Of a DNA stretch of 6,167 nt, positions 1 to 6,167 are shown in pieces (position 1 is the stretch's first letter; every line of letters begins with the position of its first letter). The notes below the pieces were generated by a model. It saw only the letters and a program-made list of their open reading frames with translations. It did no database searches and was not told where the DNA came from. This DNA is from Bryobacteraceae bacterium (GTDB lineage: Bacteria; Acidobacteriota; Terriglobia; Bryobacterales; Bryobacteraceae), in assembly GCA_025350445.1 (NCBI GenBank), contig JANXXV010000618.1:1-6167 (forward strand), read 5' to 3'. Both the position numbers and the translations under genes were made by a program.

Positions 1-1645
1 CAAACCTTTGCCATTCATCGCCGGGCATCTTGCCCACCAGCGATCCTTTGCCGTACACCACTTCGTCATGCGAAATCGGCAGTACAAAGTTCTCCGTGAA
101 GGCATACAGCAGGCTGAAGGTGATGTTGTTGTGGTGGTATTTGCGGAAGATCGGAGCGATGGAGAAGTAATCCAGCATATCGTGCATCCAGCCCATGTTC
201 CACTTCATGGTGAACCCCAACCCGTTCAGATAAACCGGCTTCGAAACGCCGGAAAATGAAGTGGATTCCTCGGCCACCGTCATGGCCCCCGGCACTTGGT
301 GCGCCACTTCGTTGAACTTCCTCAAGAAACTGATCGCCTCCAGATTCTCGTTGCCGCCGTGAATGTTCGGCACCCATTCGCCGGGCTTGCGCGAGTAATC
401 CAAATAAAGCATCGAAGCCACCGCATCCACCCGCAGTCCGTCAATGTGGTACACCTTCAGCCAGAAAAGCGCATTCGAAATCAGGAACGTCCGCACCTCG
501 TTCCGGCCAAAGTTGAAGATCAGCGTGCCCCAGTCGCGGTGTTCGCCAAGCCGCGGATCTTCGTGTTCATAGAGCGCCGTTCCATCGAAATACGCCAGTC
601 CATGCGCGTCCTTTGGGAAATGCGCAGGCACCCAATCCACCAGCACGCCGATGCCGGCCTGATGGCAGCGGTCCACCAGGTACATGAAGTCCTGCGGCGT
701 TCCGAAGCGCGATGTAGGCGCATAGTAACCAATCACCTGATAGCCCCACGATCCGGAAAACGGATGCTCCATGATGGGCAGAAGCTCGATGTGCGTGTAG
801 CCCATCCGCTTGACGTACTCCACCAGTGTGACCGCCAGCTCTTTATAGGAGAGACTTTCACCGTTTGGCTTTCTCATCCACGATTCCAGATGAACTTCAT
901 ACACCGACATTGGCTCTTTCAGTACCGATTTCCCGGCCCGCGCCGTCATCCATTCCGAGTCCGCCCATTCATACGTGGCCAGGTCGCACACCACCGACGC
1001 CGATTTCGGAGTCACTTCACACGCAAAGCCGTAGGGATCGGCCTTCAACTGCCTATATCCCGCAAATCGCGATTGCACGTAATACTTGTAAGTCGATCCC
1101 GGCTCCAGCCCCGGTATAAAAATTTCCCACGCTCCGCCTGTCCGCGCGCGCATTGGGTGGCGGCGCGTGTCCCAGTTATTGAAATCGCCGGCCACCGACA
1201 CAACAATCGCGTTCGGCGCCCACACCGCGAACCGCACGCCGGCCACGCCCTTTGATGTCACCAGGTGCGCACCCATCGAGTTGTAGCTTTCGTAGTGGGT
1301 TCCCTCGCCGTGAAGATAGAGATCGAAATCGGTCAGCAGGGGAGGGAAGCGATACGGGTCTTCTATCTCTCTGGCCGGGCCTTCTTCTGTCTGGATGCGC
1401 AGGCGGTATTCGGTTGGCTCGGATGGAAACGACGCTGTATAGAATCCTTGTGAATGCTTCTGCGTCATCGGGTACGCCTCGCCGCGCCAGATTACGTCAA
1501 CCGCCGGCGCCTCAGGCAGAAACGCACGAATCTCCCACCCATCCTCCGCTACCGCGTGCGGACCAAGGATACGGAAAGCGTCGCCGTGATAGCCGCCAAC
1601 GATGGCGTCAATCTCATGGGGGGCTTTCACTGTTTCAATTGGCAT
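1..1645 (-). CDS. glgB: 1,4-alpha-glucan branching enzyme GlgB, 3' end outside window
   Basis: This cytosolic GH13 enzyme cuts an alpha-1,4-glucan chain and rejoins it through an alpha-1,6 bond, making the branches of glycogen. Reading the minus strand from ATG 1645-1643 gives 548 uninterrupted codons up to the left edge. Two N-terminal beta-sandwich (CBM48-like) regions are visible: one begins near [15 protein letters not shown], the other carries [10 protein letters not shown] and VAGDFNNWD. The catalytic barrel follows with [12 protein letters not shown], the nucleophile region GLRVDAV (Asp407), the acid/base TVAEES (Glu459) and ISHDEV (Asp527). These lie within one or two residues of Asp405, Glu458 and Asp526 of the roughly 730-residue E. 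coli enzyme, so about 180 C-terminal residues are missing only because the window ends. The ATG lacks a clear Shine-Dalgarno; an in-frame TTG 30 bases upstream is a weaker alternative. The gene diverges from the deaminase, so it is the first gene of its transcript. The identification is very secure. Confidence 0.96.
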   Translation of the reverse strand, partial: MPIETVKAPHEIDAIVGGYHGDAFRILGPHAVAEDGWEIRAFLPEAPAVDVIWRGEAYPMTQKHSQGFYTASFPSEPTEYRLRIQTEEGPAREIEDPYRFPPLLTDFDLYLHGEGTHYESYNSMGAHLVTSKGVAGVRFAVWAPNAIVVSVAGDFNNWDTRRHPMRARTGGAWEIFIPGLEPGSTYKYYVQSRFAGYRQLKADPYGFACEVTPKSASVVCDLATYEWADSEWMTARAGKSVLKEPMSVYEVHLESWMRKPNGESLSYKELAVTLVEYVKRMGYTHIELLPIMEHPFSGSWGYQVIGYYAPTSRFGTPQDFMYLVDRCHQAGIGVLVDWVPAHFPKDAHGLAYFDGTALYEHEDPRLGEHRDWGTLIFNFGRNEVRTFLISNALFWLKVYHIDGLRVDAVASMLYLDYSRKPGEWVPNIHGGNENLEAISFLRKFNEVAHQVPGAMTVAEESTSFSGVSKPVYLNGLGFTMKWNMGWMHDMLDYFSIAPIFRKYHHNNITFSLLYAFTENFVLPISHDEVVYGKGSLVGKMPGDEWQRF

Positions 1646-1651
1646 TGCCGC

Positions 1652-1658
1652 TATTATG
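1652..1658. promoter_or_regulatory. Possible shared divergent -10 element between glgB and the deaminase
   Basis: The two start codons are separated by only ten bases (1646-1655). The only AT-rich stretch there reads TATTAT on the plus strand (1652-1657) and CATAAT on the minus strand (1658-1653), each one base from the TATAAT consensus. The plus -10 ends seven bases before ATG 1665, and the minus one ends seven bases before the glgB ATG, so both transcripts would be leaderless or nearly so. That agrees with the absence of a ribosome binding site before either gene. A -35 candidate for glgB is TCAACA at 1681-1676 (4 of 6 matches, 17-base spacer); I see no good -35 for the plus direction. This is inference from short motifs. 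Confidence 0.28.
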
Positions 1659-2585
1659 TCAGCAATGGACAAATTTGTTGAGGGGTTGCCGAAGGCGGAG
1701 TTGCATTTGCATCTGGAAGGCTCCATGGAACCGGAAACTTTGGTGGAGCTCGACCCCGCGCTTTCTATCGAAGAAGCGAAGCGGATGTATCGCTATCCGG
1801 ATTTCGCCGGCTTTCTGGCGAGCTACGTGTGGGCGGTGCGAAAGCTAACCGAACCCGAGCACTACTCGCTGATCGCCAAGCGGCTGCTCGAACGCCTGCA
1901 CCAACAAAATGTGCGCTACGCGGAGATCACGCTCTCCGCCGGAGTGATCTTGTGGAGGAAACAGAACCTGACGGAAATCTATCGCGCCCTGCGCCGGGAA
2001 GCGGCAAAATCGCCTGTGCGGGTCTACTGGGTTTTCGATTCCGTCAGGCAGTTTGGAGTAGAGCAGGCGCAGACCGTTGCCGAGCGGGCGGTAGAGTTCG
2101 CCTGTGACGGAGTGGTGGCCTACGGCATTGGCGGCGACGAAGAGAAAGGACCGGCGAAGTGGTTCACCGAAGTGTTCGCCTTCACGAAGAGAAATGGCCT
2201 GCGGGCGGTTCCGCACGCAGGTGAAACCGTCGGGCCGCAATCGGTGTGGGATGCGCTCGATCTCGGCGCGGACCGCATCGGTCACGGCATCTCCGCCTCT
2301 CAAGATGACGATTTAATGCGCCATCTGCGCGACGCAAACATCCCCCTGGAGATTTGCATTTCGAGTAACGTGTGTACAGGCGTAGTGCCGTCGTTGCGCA
2401 ATCACCCAATCCGCCGCTTATTCGATGCCGGCGTGCCCATCATTCTGAACAGCGATGATCCGCCGATGTTCCACACCACGCTGAACGGCGAATACGAAAT
2501 AGCCGCCCGCGAATTTGGCTTCAGTGAAAGCGAACTGCGCGGTTTGGCGGCCAACAGCTTCCGATATGCCTTCCGATACAAGTAA
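1656..2585 (+). CDS. Adenosine deaminase family protein (adenosine or aminodeoxyfutalosine deaminase)
   Basis: This is a zinc-dependent amidohydrolase that replaces a purine 6-amino group with oxygen, probably adenosine to inosine in the cytosol. Counting from ATG 1656 (309 residues), the metal and catalytic set is complete: HLHLEGS with His17 and His19, VPHAGE with His187 and Glu190, DRIGHG with His210, and NSDDPP with Asp267 and Asp268. LEICISSN and a TTLNGEY segment are also typical of the family. ATG 1665 (306 residues) is equally plausible. A start at 1602 would add 18 residues unlike the family and overlap glgB. The protein is shorter than the usual 330-350 residues, mainly between the HxH motif and the first helices. 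The family also contains 6-amino-6-deoxyfutalosine deaminase of menaquinone synthesis, and substrate cannot be told from sequence here. No ribosome binding site is seen. It is transcribed alone: divergent from glgB and convergent with the membrane acyltransferase gene. Confidence 0.9.
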   Translation: MSAMDKFVEGLPKAELHLHLEGSMEPETLVELDPALSIEEAKRMYRYPDFAGFLASYVWAVRKLTEPEHYSLIAKRLLERLHQQNVRYAEITLSAGVILWRKQNLTEIYRALRREAAKSPVRVYWVFDSVRQFGVEQAQTVAERAVEFACDGVVAYGIGGDEEKGPAKWFTEVFAFTKRNGLRAVPHAGETVGPQSVWDALDLGADRIGHGISASQDDDLMRHLRDANIPLEICISSNVCTGVVPSLRNHPIRRLFDAGVPIILNSDDPPMFHTTLNGEYEIAAREFGFSESELRGLAANSFRYAFRYK

Positions 2586-2597
2586 AGTCGCATCCGA

Positions 2598-2677
2598 AGC
2601 GGCTACTCTGCCCGGTGGGGCAGACGCCCGCGTCTGCGCGCGACCCCTGGTCGCGCTCTTCCGCGCGAAAAGCCGCT
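2598..2677. repeat. Palindrome cluster between convergent genes, possible two-way terminator
   Basis: Several perfect inverted repeats are packed into 80 bases. CTGCCC (2608-2613) pairs with GGGCAG (2618-2623). GCAGACGC (2620-2627) pairs with GCGTCTGC (2630-2637). GCGCGACC (2638-2645) pairs with GGTCGCGC (2649-2656), directly abutting the previous hairpin. An outer pair, AGCGGCT (2598-2604) and AGCCGCT (2671-2677), encloses them all. The first two hairpins share GCAG at 2620-2623 and so exclude each other. The cluster fills the gap between the deaminase stop and the membrane acyltransferase stop, whose TAG (2678-2676) overlaps the right outer arm. There is no poly-T tract, so it is not a classic intrinsic terminator. 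It resembles the REP-like palindromic elements dispersed between genes in GC-rich genomes. Copy number cannot be judged from one window. Confidence 0.7.
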
Positions 2678-3794
2678 AAAGCCGCACAAACCACTTCCTC
2701 CGGTACATCCCGCAAGCAATCGCGTAGAAGAATGCCACATTCGCCAGCGCATACAACAGCGAAGCATTCTCAGGCGAGGCCAGCGGCGCAAAAACATGCT
2801 CATAAATCGGAGCCTGCCATTTCGCAAGTCCCAGCAACTTCGCCATCAAGCTGGAGAGCGCGAACACCGTAATCGCATTCATCCCGAAGATGGAAAACGG
2901 TTTTACCCACTTCTGCCGCTTCCGCACATCGATCACCCAGTAACAACAGGCGAAGACCACCATTGCCATACCAGCCATGAAGACCGAAAACGAACTCGTC
3001 CAAAGCTTCTTGTTGATCGGCATCCACGTGGAAAGCATCAGCCCGGCGAACAGCAGCATATTGCCGGAAAAGAACATCCAACCCGCCTTCTCCTCCTGCG
3101 TCCATTTAGATTGCAACAACTGCCCCGCAAGCGTGCCGAACAGCACCGTCGCGATCGCCGGCAACGTGCTTACAATCCCCTCCGGATCCCACGTCTTCGA
3201 CTGCACCCACATGTGGCCCTGCAACACCAACCCGTCCACATACTGCGCAAAATTTCCCTGCTGTTCCAGAATCCCCGCTCCGTAGCCCGGCACCGGATAC
3301 AGTTTCATCAACAGCCAATACCCGCTCAACAGCGCAACAATCCAGCCGATGCGTCCGCGTAATTTTGTGAATAAAAAGATGCCGGCCGCAATCCAATAGC
3401 AGACGGCGATGCGCGGCAGCACTCCCGGAATACGAAAGGTCGCGAAGCGGAAGTAAGGGAAGAGATTGAGGAACCAGCCCAGTGCCAGAATCAGCAGCGA
3501 ACGCCGTACCGCGTGTATCAGCAACCCCGCGCGTCCGTCGCCGCGCTCCACGCGTTTGGCAAACGAGAGGGTGACGGACACGCCGATAATCCACAAAAAG
3601 AATGGAAATACCAGATCGGTGAACGTCCATCCGTGCCACTCGGCATGTTCGAGCGGCGCATAGATGTGGTCCCAAGTTCCAGGATTGTTCACCAGAATCA
3701 TGGCCGCGATGGTGCCGCCCCGGAAGACGTCAAGCGACAGGATACGATTTGCCGCCGGAGTGGATTGCAATGGGGCGCTCAAGCGTATCAGCAT
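2676..3794 (-). CDS. nagX: HGSNAT/NagX-like membrane acyltransferase (COG4299, DUF5009 type)
   Basis: This polytopic inner-membrane protein of 372 residues is related to human heparan-alpha-glucosaminide N-acetyltransferase and bacterial NagX. The human enzyme acetylates terminal glucosamine across a membrane using acetyl-CoA; the bacterial substrate is probably an amino sugar but is not established. The N-terminus has SLDVFRGGTIAAMILVNNPG and EHAEWHGWTFTDLVFPFFLW; His50 aligns with the active-site histidine of the human protein (KHASWNG). Later family motifs are TWDPEGIVSTLPAIATVLFG (201-220), WMPINKKLWTSSF (257-269) and FSIFGMNAI (300-308). About ten hydrophobic segments are visible, near 24-40, 58-78, 97-114, 124-143, 149-166, 207-226, 237-256, 268-289, 300-322 and 344-363. 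The frame stays open for another 332 codons upstream, but that part is antisense to hemH and not protein-like, so ATG 3794-3792 is chosen; no strong ribosome binding site precedes it. The symbol follows the family name and does not imply a role in N-acetylglucosamine catabolism. Confidence 0.88.
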   Translation of the reverse strand: MLIRLSAPLQSTPAANRILSLDVFRGGTIAAMILVNNPGTWDHIYAPLEHAEWHGWTFTDLVFPFFLWIIGVSVTLSFAKRVERGDGRAGLLIHAVRRSLLILALGWFLNLFPYFRFATFRIPGVLPRIAVCYWIAAGIFLFTKLRGRIGWIVALLSGYWLLMKLYPVPGYGAGILEQQGNFAQYVDGLVLQGHMWVQSKTWDPEGIVSTLPAIATVLFGTLAGQLLQSKWTQEEKAGWMFFSGNMLLFAGLMLSTWMPINKKLWTSSFSVFMAGMAMVVFACCYWVIDVRKRQKWVKPFSIFGMNAITVFALSSLMAKLLGLAKWQAPIYEHVFAPLASPENASLLYALANVAFFYAIACGMYRRKWFVRL

Positions 3795-3824
3795 ACCATC
3801 GCCGGCAGAGATAATGGAGCATAG
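3795..3824. promoter_or_regulatory. Short divergent spacer between nagX-like gene and hemH, with hemH ribosome binding site
   Basis: Only 30 bases separate the two divergent starts. TGGAG at 3815-3819 is a good Shine-Dalgarno five bases before the hemH ATG at 3825 and supports that start. Promoters for one or both genes must extend into the opposite gene's 5' coding region. GATAAT at 3810-3815 resembles a -10 box but overlaps the ribosome binding site and has no convincing -35, so I do not call it a promoter. Confidence 0.6.
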
Positions 3825-4835
3825 ATGAGTGAATACGATGCAATCCTGGTAGTCTCCTTCGGGGGGCCGGAGCAGCCGGACGATGTAATTCCGTTCCTCG
3901 AGAACGTGCTGCGGGGCAGGAATGTCCCGCGGGAACGAATGATGGCCGTTGCCGAACACTATTACCACTTTGGCGGCAAGAGCCCCATCAACGATCAGAA
4001 CCGTGCGCTCATCGCCGGACTGCAAAATCTGCTCACCGCCGATGGTCCGCATCTGCCGGTCTACTGGGGCAACCGCAACTGGCATCCCATGCTGGCCGAT
4101 ACGCTGCGCCGGATGCGCGCCGACGGTGTCCGCCGCGCCATCGCATTCTTCACTTCGGCCTACAGTTCGTACTCGGGCTGCCGCCAGTATCGCGAGAACA
4201 TTATCGCGGCGCGGGACGAAATCGGCGAAGGCGCGCCGGAAGTGGACAAACTCCGCGTCTTCTACAATCACCCCGGCTTCATTGGGCCAGTGGCGGAAAA
4301 TGTAAAGGCCGCGCTGGCGAAGATTCCAGAGGACCGGCGCTCCACCGCGCACATCGCCTTCACCGCGCACAGCATCCCCACGGCGATGGCCGATACTTCC
4401 AACTACGTCAGGCAACTGGAAGAAGCCTGCCGCCTGGTGGCCTCCGCCGTGGGCATCTCCAACTGGAAGCTCGTCTACCAGAGCCGCAGCGGCCCGCCCA
4501 CTCAGAGCTGGCTCGATCCGGACATCTGCGATCACCTTCGCGCCATGCACGCCACCGCGCAAACCAACGTCGTGATATCGCCCATCGGTTTCATCTCGGA
4601 CCATCTCGAAGTGCTCTATGATCTGGACACCGAGGCTGCGGCCGTCAGCGCGGAATTGGGAATCCACATGGAACGCGCCGCCACCGTCGGCACGCATCCG
4701 CACTTCATCCGCATGATCCGCGACTTGATTCTTGAACGAATAGACAACGCAATGCCCCGTCCCGCCCTCGGCATGTTCGGCCCATCGCACGACGTGTGCC
4801 CTGTCGATTGCTGCCCGGGAATGAAACGGTCATGA
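3825..4835 (+). CDS. hemH: Ferrochelatase (protoporphyrin or coproporphyrin III ferrochelatase)
   Basis: The enzyme inserts ferrous iron into a porphyrin at the end of haem synthesis; it is cytosolic or membrane-associated. The 336-residue length fits the family. Visible motifs are VVSFGGPEQPDDV at 9-21, HYYHFGGKSPIN at 45-56, TSAYSSYSGCRQYREN at 110-125, FTAHSIP with catalytic His182 at 179-185, YQSRSGPPTQSWLDPDI at 218-234, and PIGFISDHLEVLYDLDTEA with Glu262 at 253-271. His182 and Glu262 match His183 and Glu264 of Bacillus subtilis HemH. A cysteine-rich tail, VCPVDCCPG (Cys325, Cys329, Cys330), together with Cys119, suggests a [2Fe-2S] cluster like that reported for some bacterial ferrochelatases; this is inference. 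Protoporphyrin versus coproporphyrin use cannot be decided here (the latter would be CpfC). The start is supported by TGGAG five bases upstream. The stop overlaps the next gene's start in an ATGA, so hemH and the DUF427 gene are probably co-transcribed and translationally coupled. Confidence 0.95.
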   Translation: MSEYDAILVVSFGGPEQPDDVIPFLENVLRGRNVPRERMMAVAEHYYHFGGKSPINDQNRALIAGLQNLLTADGPHLPVYWGNRNWHPMLADTLRRMRADGVRRAIAFFTSAYSSYSGCRQYRENIIAARDEIGEGAPEVDKLRVFYNHPGFIGPVAENVKAALAKIPEDRRSTAHIAFTAHSIPTAMADTSNYVRQLEEACRLVASAVGISNWKLVYQSRSGPPTQSWLDPDICDHLRAMHATAQTNVVISPIGFISDHLEVLYDLDTEAAAVSAELGIHMERAATVGTHPHFIRMIRDLILERIDNAMPRPALGMFGPSHDVCPVDCCPGMKRS

Positions 4836-5295
4836 CGGAATCCGTCTGGGACTACCCACGCCCGCCGCGCCTCGAACCGTGCGCGAAGAACATCGAAGTG
4901 AAGTTCGGCGGTGTCGTCATTGCGCAGAGCACGCGCAGCCTGGCCTGCTCGAAACCAGTCATCCGCCCACTTATTACATTCCGCCGCAAGACATTCGCTG
5001 GGAAAACGTGTCACCCGGAACCGGCGGCAGTTTCTGCGAATTCAAGGGCGGCGCCACATACTGGCATGTCCGCGCCGGCGCACGGGTCGCCCGGAACGCC
5101 GCCTGGAGCTACCGCGAACCATCGCCGCCATACGCAGCCCTGCGCGATTACCTGGCCTTCTATGCAGCCAGAGTCGACGAGTGCTTCGTGGGTGGGTACA
5201 AAGTGCAGCCGCAACCCGGCGGTTTCTATGGCGGTTGGATCACGCCGGAACTCATCGGACCCTTTAAGGGGCCACCTGGAACTCTGGGGTGGTAA
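4832..5295 (+). pseudogene. DUF427 (COG2343) protein gene with an apparent one-base frameshift
   Basis: The product belongs to the small DUF427 family, whose function I do not know. From the ATG at 4832 (the ATGA overlap with hemH), 37 codons give a normal family N-terminus, with ESVWDYPRPPRLEP, VKFGGVVIAQSTRSL and no signal peptide. The family sequence then continues in another frame from 4945: LLETSHPPTYYIPP, FCEFKGGATYWHV, AAWSYREPSPPYAAL, PQPGGFYGGW and the C-terminal GPFKGPPGTLGW, ending at TAA 5293-5295. Restoring one base between 4942 and 4943 (C would give an Arg codon, hence RSLRLLETSH) yields an intact protein of about 154 residues. Without it, the first frame runs on with non-family sequence to about 5335. 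An independent ATG at 4879 exists in the second frame, but its first 21 or so residues do not look like the family. Everything else is well preserved, so the event is either a recent mutation or a sequencing or assembly error. The 3' end overlaps the convergent kinase gene by 32 bases. Confidence 0.87.
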
Positions 5296-6167
5296 CCGTT
5301 CGCTTGGCCCACCTTTCCACAGTCGAGCGCAATAGAATCATGCTGACCGGTTTGCTGATATAGTCGTCCATCCCGGCGGCGAGGCATCGTTCCCGGTCTC
5401 CGGCCATTGCATTCGCGGTCATCGCAATAATCGGTATCTCCCGTATTGGGGTGTTCAGGTTGCGGATCGCCGCCGTCGCCTCAAACCCGTCCATCTCGGG
5501 CATCTGGACATCCATCAGAACCATGTCGTAGTGGGTGCGCTGCAGTGCCTCTAAAGCGAGACGTCCATTGGCCACAGCATCCGCCGCAAAGCCGGATTTC
5601 TCCAGGATGCGCAGCGCAATCCGTTGGTTGATCTCGTTGTCTTCGGCTATCAACACTCGTGTCCGGGTTGGGAATTCCGGCTCCTCCCGATTCGGCGGCA
5701 GGGCTTCCGGTCTCTCCGCCGCTTGCTCCTCCGTCGTGCGCAGGGACAGGGTAAACCAAAAGGTGCTGCCTTTTCCTGCCTCGGTCTCAACACCGATTTC
5801 GCCTCCCATCAATTCCACTAACTGGCGGGATATGGCCAGACCAAGTCCGCTTCCGCCATGTTTCCGTGTAGAGGAATTGTCAGTCTGAGAAAACCGGTGA
5901 AATAACCGCGCACATTGCTCAGGCGGAATTCCGATCCCCGTGTCCGTCACCTCCACCCGGATCGAAATGCCGGCGGAAGATGTTTCAACCTGCCGCACCG
6001 AGACACTCACTCCGCCCTCTTCGGTAAACTTCAGCGCGTTTCCCACCAGATTGGTGATCACCTGCCTGATTCGTACCGGATCTCCGAATACCGACCGCGG
6101 GATGTCGGCAGCTAACTCGCGCGAGAGCTCCAGCCCTTTCGTCCTCGCCAGGATGGCCAAAAGCGAA
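5264..6167 (-). CDS. Hybrid sensor histidine kinase, C-terminal part (HATPase and receiver domain), 5' end outside window
   Basis: This is the C-terminal end of a two-component signalling protein; sensor and dimerisation/phospho-histidine regions lie beyond the right edge. Counting from codon 6160-6158, the ATP-binding domain spans about residues 5-140, with DPVRIRQVITNLVGNALKFT (27-46) as the N box, DTGIGIP (73-79) as G1, FSQTDNSSTRKHGGSGLGLA (90-109) as the F and G2 boxes, then GGEIGVETEAGKGSTFWF. After a linker of about 25 residues, a receiver domain follows at 167-285: VLIAEDNEINQR (Glu173, Asp174), LMDVQMPEMDG with phospho-acceptor Asp217, IIAMTAN with its Thr, and DDYISKP with Lys270. 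All receiver catalytic residues are present, so the phosphorelay should be functional. The frame is open to the last base and the TTG at 6160 is internal, not a start. The stop (5266-5264) lies inside the opposite DUF427 coding end. The signal sensed cannot be inferred. Confidence 0.93.
   Translation of the reverse strand, partial: SLLAILARTKGLELSRELAADIPRSVFGDPVRIRQVITNLVGNALKFTEEGGVSVSVRQVETSSAGISIRVEVTDTGIGIPPEQCARLFHRFSQTDNSSTRKHGGSGLGLAISRQLVELMGGEIGVETEAGKGSTFWFTLSLRTTEEQAAERPEALPPNREEPEFPTRTRVLIAEDNEINQRIALRILEKSGFAADAVANGRLALEALQRTHYDMVLMDVQMPEMDGFEATAAIRNLNTPIREIPIIAMTANAMAGDRERCLAAGMDDYISKPVSMILLRSTVERWAKRTVTTPEFQVAP

Noticed and set aside
296..1255. A 319-codon open frame on the plus strand opposite glgB.
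   Set aside because: It is antisense to strongly conserved GlgB sequence, rich in Arg, His and Pro as shadow frames are, and shows no domain.
1602..1655. An earlier in-frame ATG for the deaminase at 1602.
   Set aside because: The added 18 residues are not family-like, would overlap the glgB 5' end by 44 bases, and have no ribosome binding site. The family N-terminus fits a start at 1656 or 1665.
2615..2872. Open frame on the plus strand from within the palindrome cluster.
   Set aside because: It is low-complexity, made of the repeat translated into protein and then antisense to the 3' end of the membrane acyltransferase gene.
3810..3815. GATAAT before hemH as a -10 promoter box.
   Set aside because: It overlaps the ribosome binding site and has no -35 match at 16-18 bases. 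Initiation there would remove part or all of the Shine-Dalgarno from the transcript.
3795..4790. The membrane acyltransferase frame stays open for 332 further codons on the minus strand, suggesting a 704-residue protein.
   Set aside because: This stretch is exactly antisense to the well-conserved ferrochelatase and resembles no family. Family homology begins near 3794. Long antisense open frames are common in GC-rich genes.
5261..5292. Small inverted repeats (CCTTTAAGG at 5261-5269; CCACC at 5272-5276 with GGTGG at 5288-5292) as a terminator between DUF427 and the kinase.
   Set aside because: The stems are only 4-5 bp, sit within coding sequence of one or both genes, and lack a T-tract; the bases are explained by the conserved DUF427 C-terminus.

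Overview
The window is GC-rich, tightly packed bacterial chromosome with six protein-coding loci and no RNA gene, insertion sequence, phage gene or CRISPR array that I can see. The gene families and the GC-rich palindromic intergenic repeat suggest an Acidobacteriota genome of the Solibacter/Bryobacter type. That placement is an impression from family resemblance, not proof.

Layout, left to right: (1) 1-1645, minus strand: glycogen branching enzyme GlgB, with its C-terminal domain beyond the left edge. (2) 1656-2585, plus strand: a short adenosine-deaminase-family enzyme whose start lies only 10 bases from the divergent glgB start. (3) 2586-2675: a convergent gap holding a compact cluster of perfect palindromes, probably an intergenic repeat and possibly a two-way terminator. 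(4) 2676-3794, minus strand: a polytopic membrane protein of the HGSNAT/NagX acyltransferase family. (5) 3825-4835, plus strand: ferrochelatase, divergent from nagX across 30 bases. (6) 4832-5295, plus strand: a DUF427 gene coupled to hemH by an ATGA overlap but broken by an apparent one-base deletion near 4942/4943. (7) 5264-6167, minus strand: the C-terminal part of a hybrid histidine kinase (ATPase plus receiver domain), running off the right edge and overlapping the DUF427 3' end by 32 bases.

The genes do not form one pathway. GlgB belongs to glycogen synthesis, the deaminase to purine salvage or possibly menaquinone synthesis, ferrochelatase to haem synthesis, the NagX-like protein probably to acetylation of amino sugars at the membrane, and the kinase to signalling. 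Only hemH and DUF427 look co-transcribed; all other neighbours are divergent or convergent. I found no new multi-gene system. The points most worth a second look are the DUF427 frameshift, the palindrome cluster, and the glgB/deaminase divergent start, where both genes lack a ribosome binding site and share an AT-rich -10-like element.
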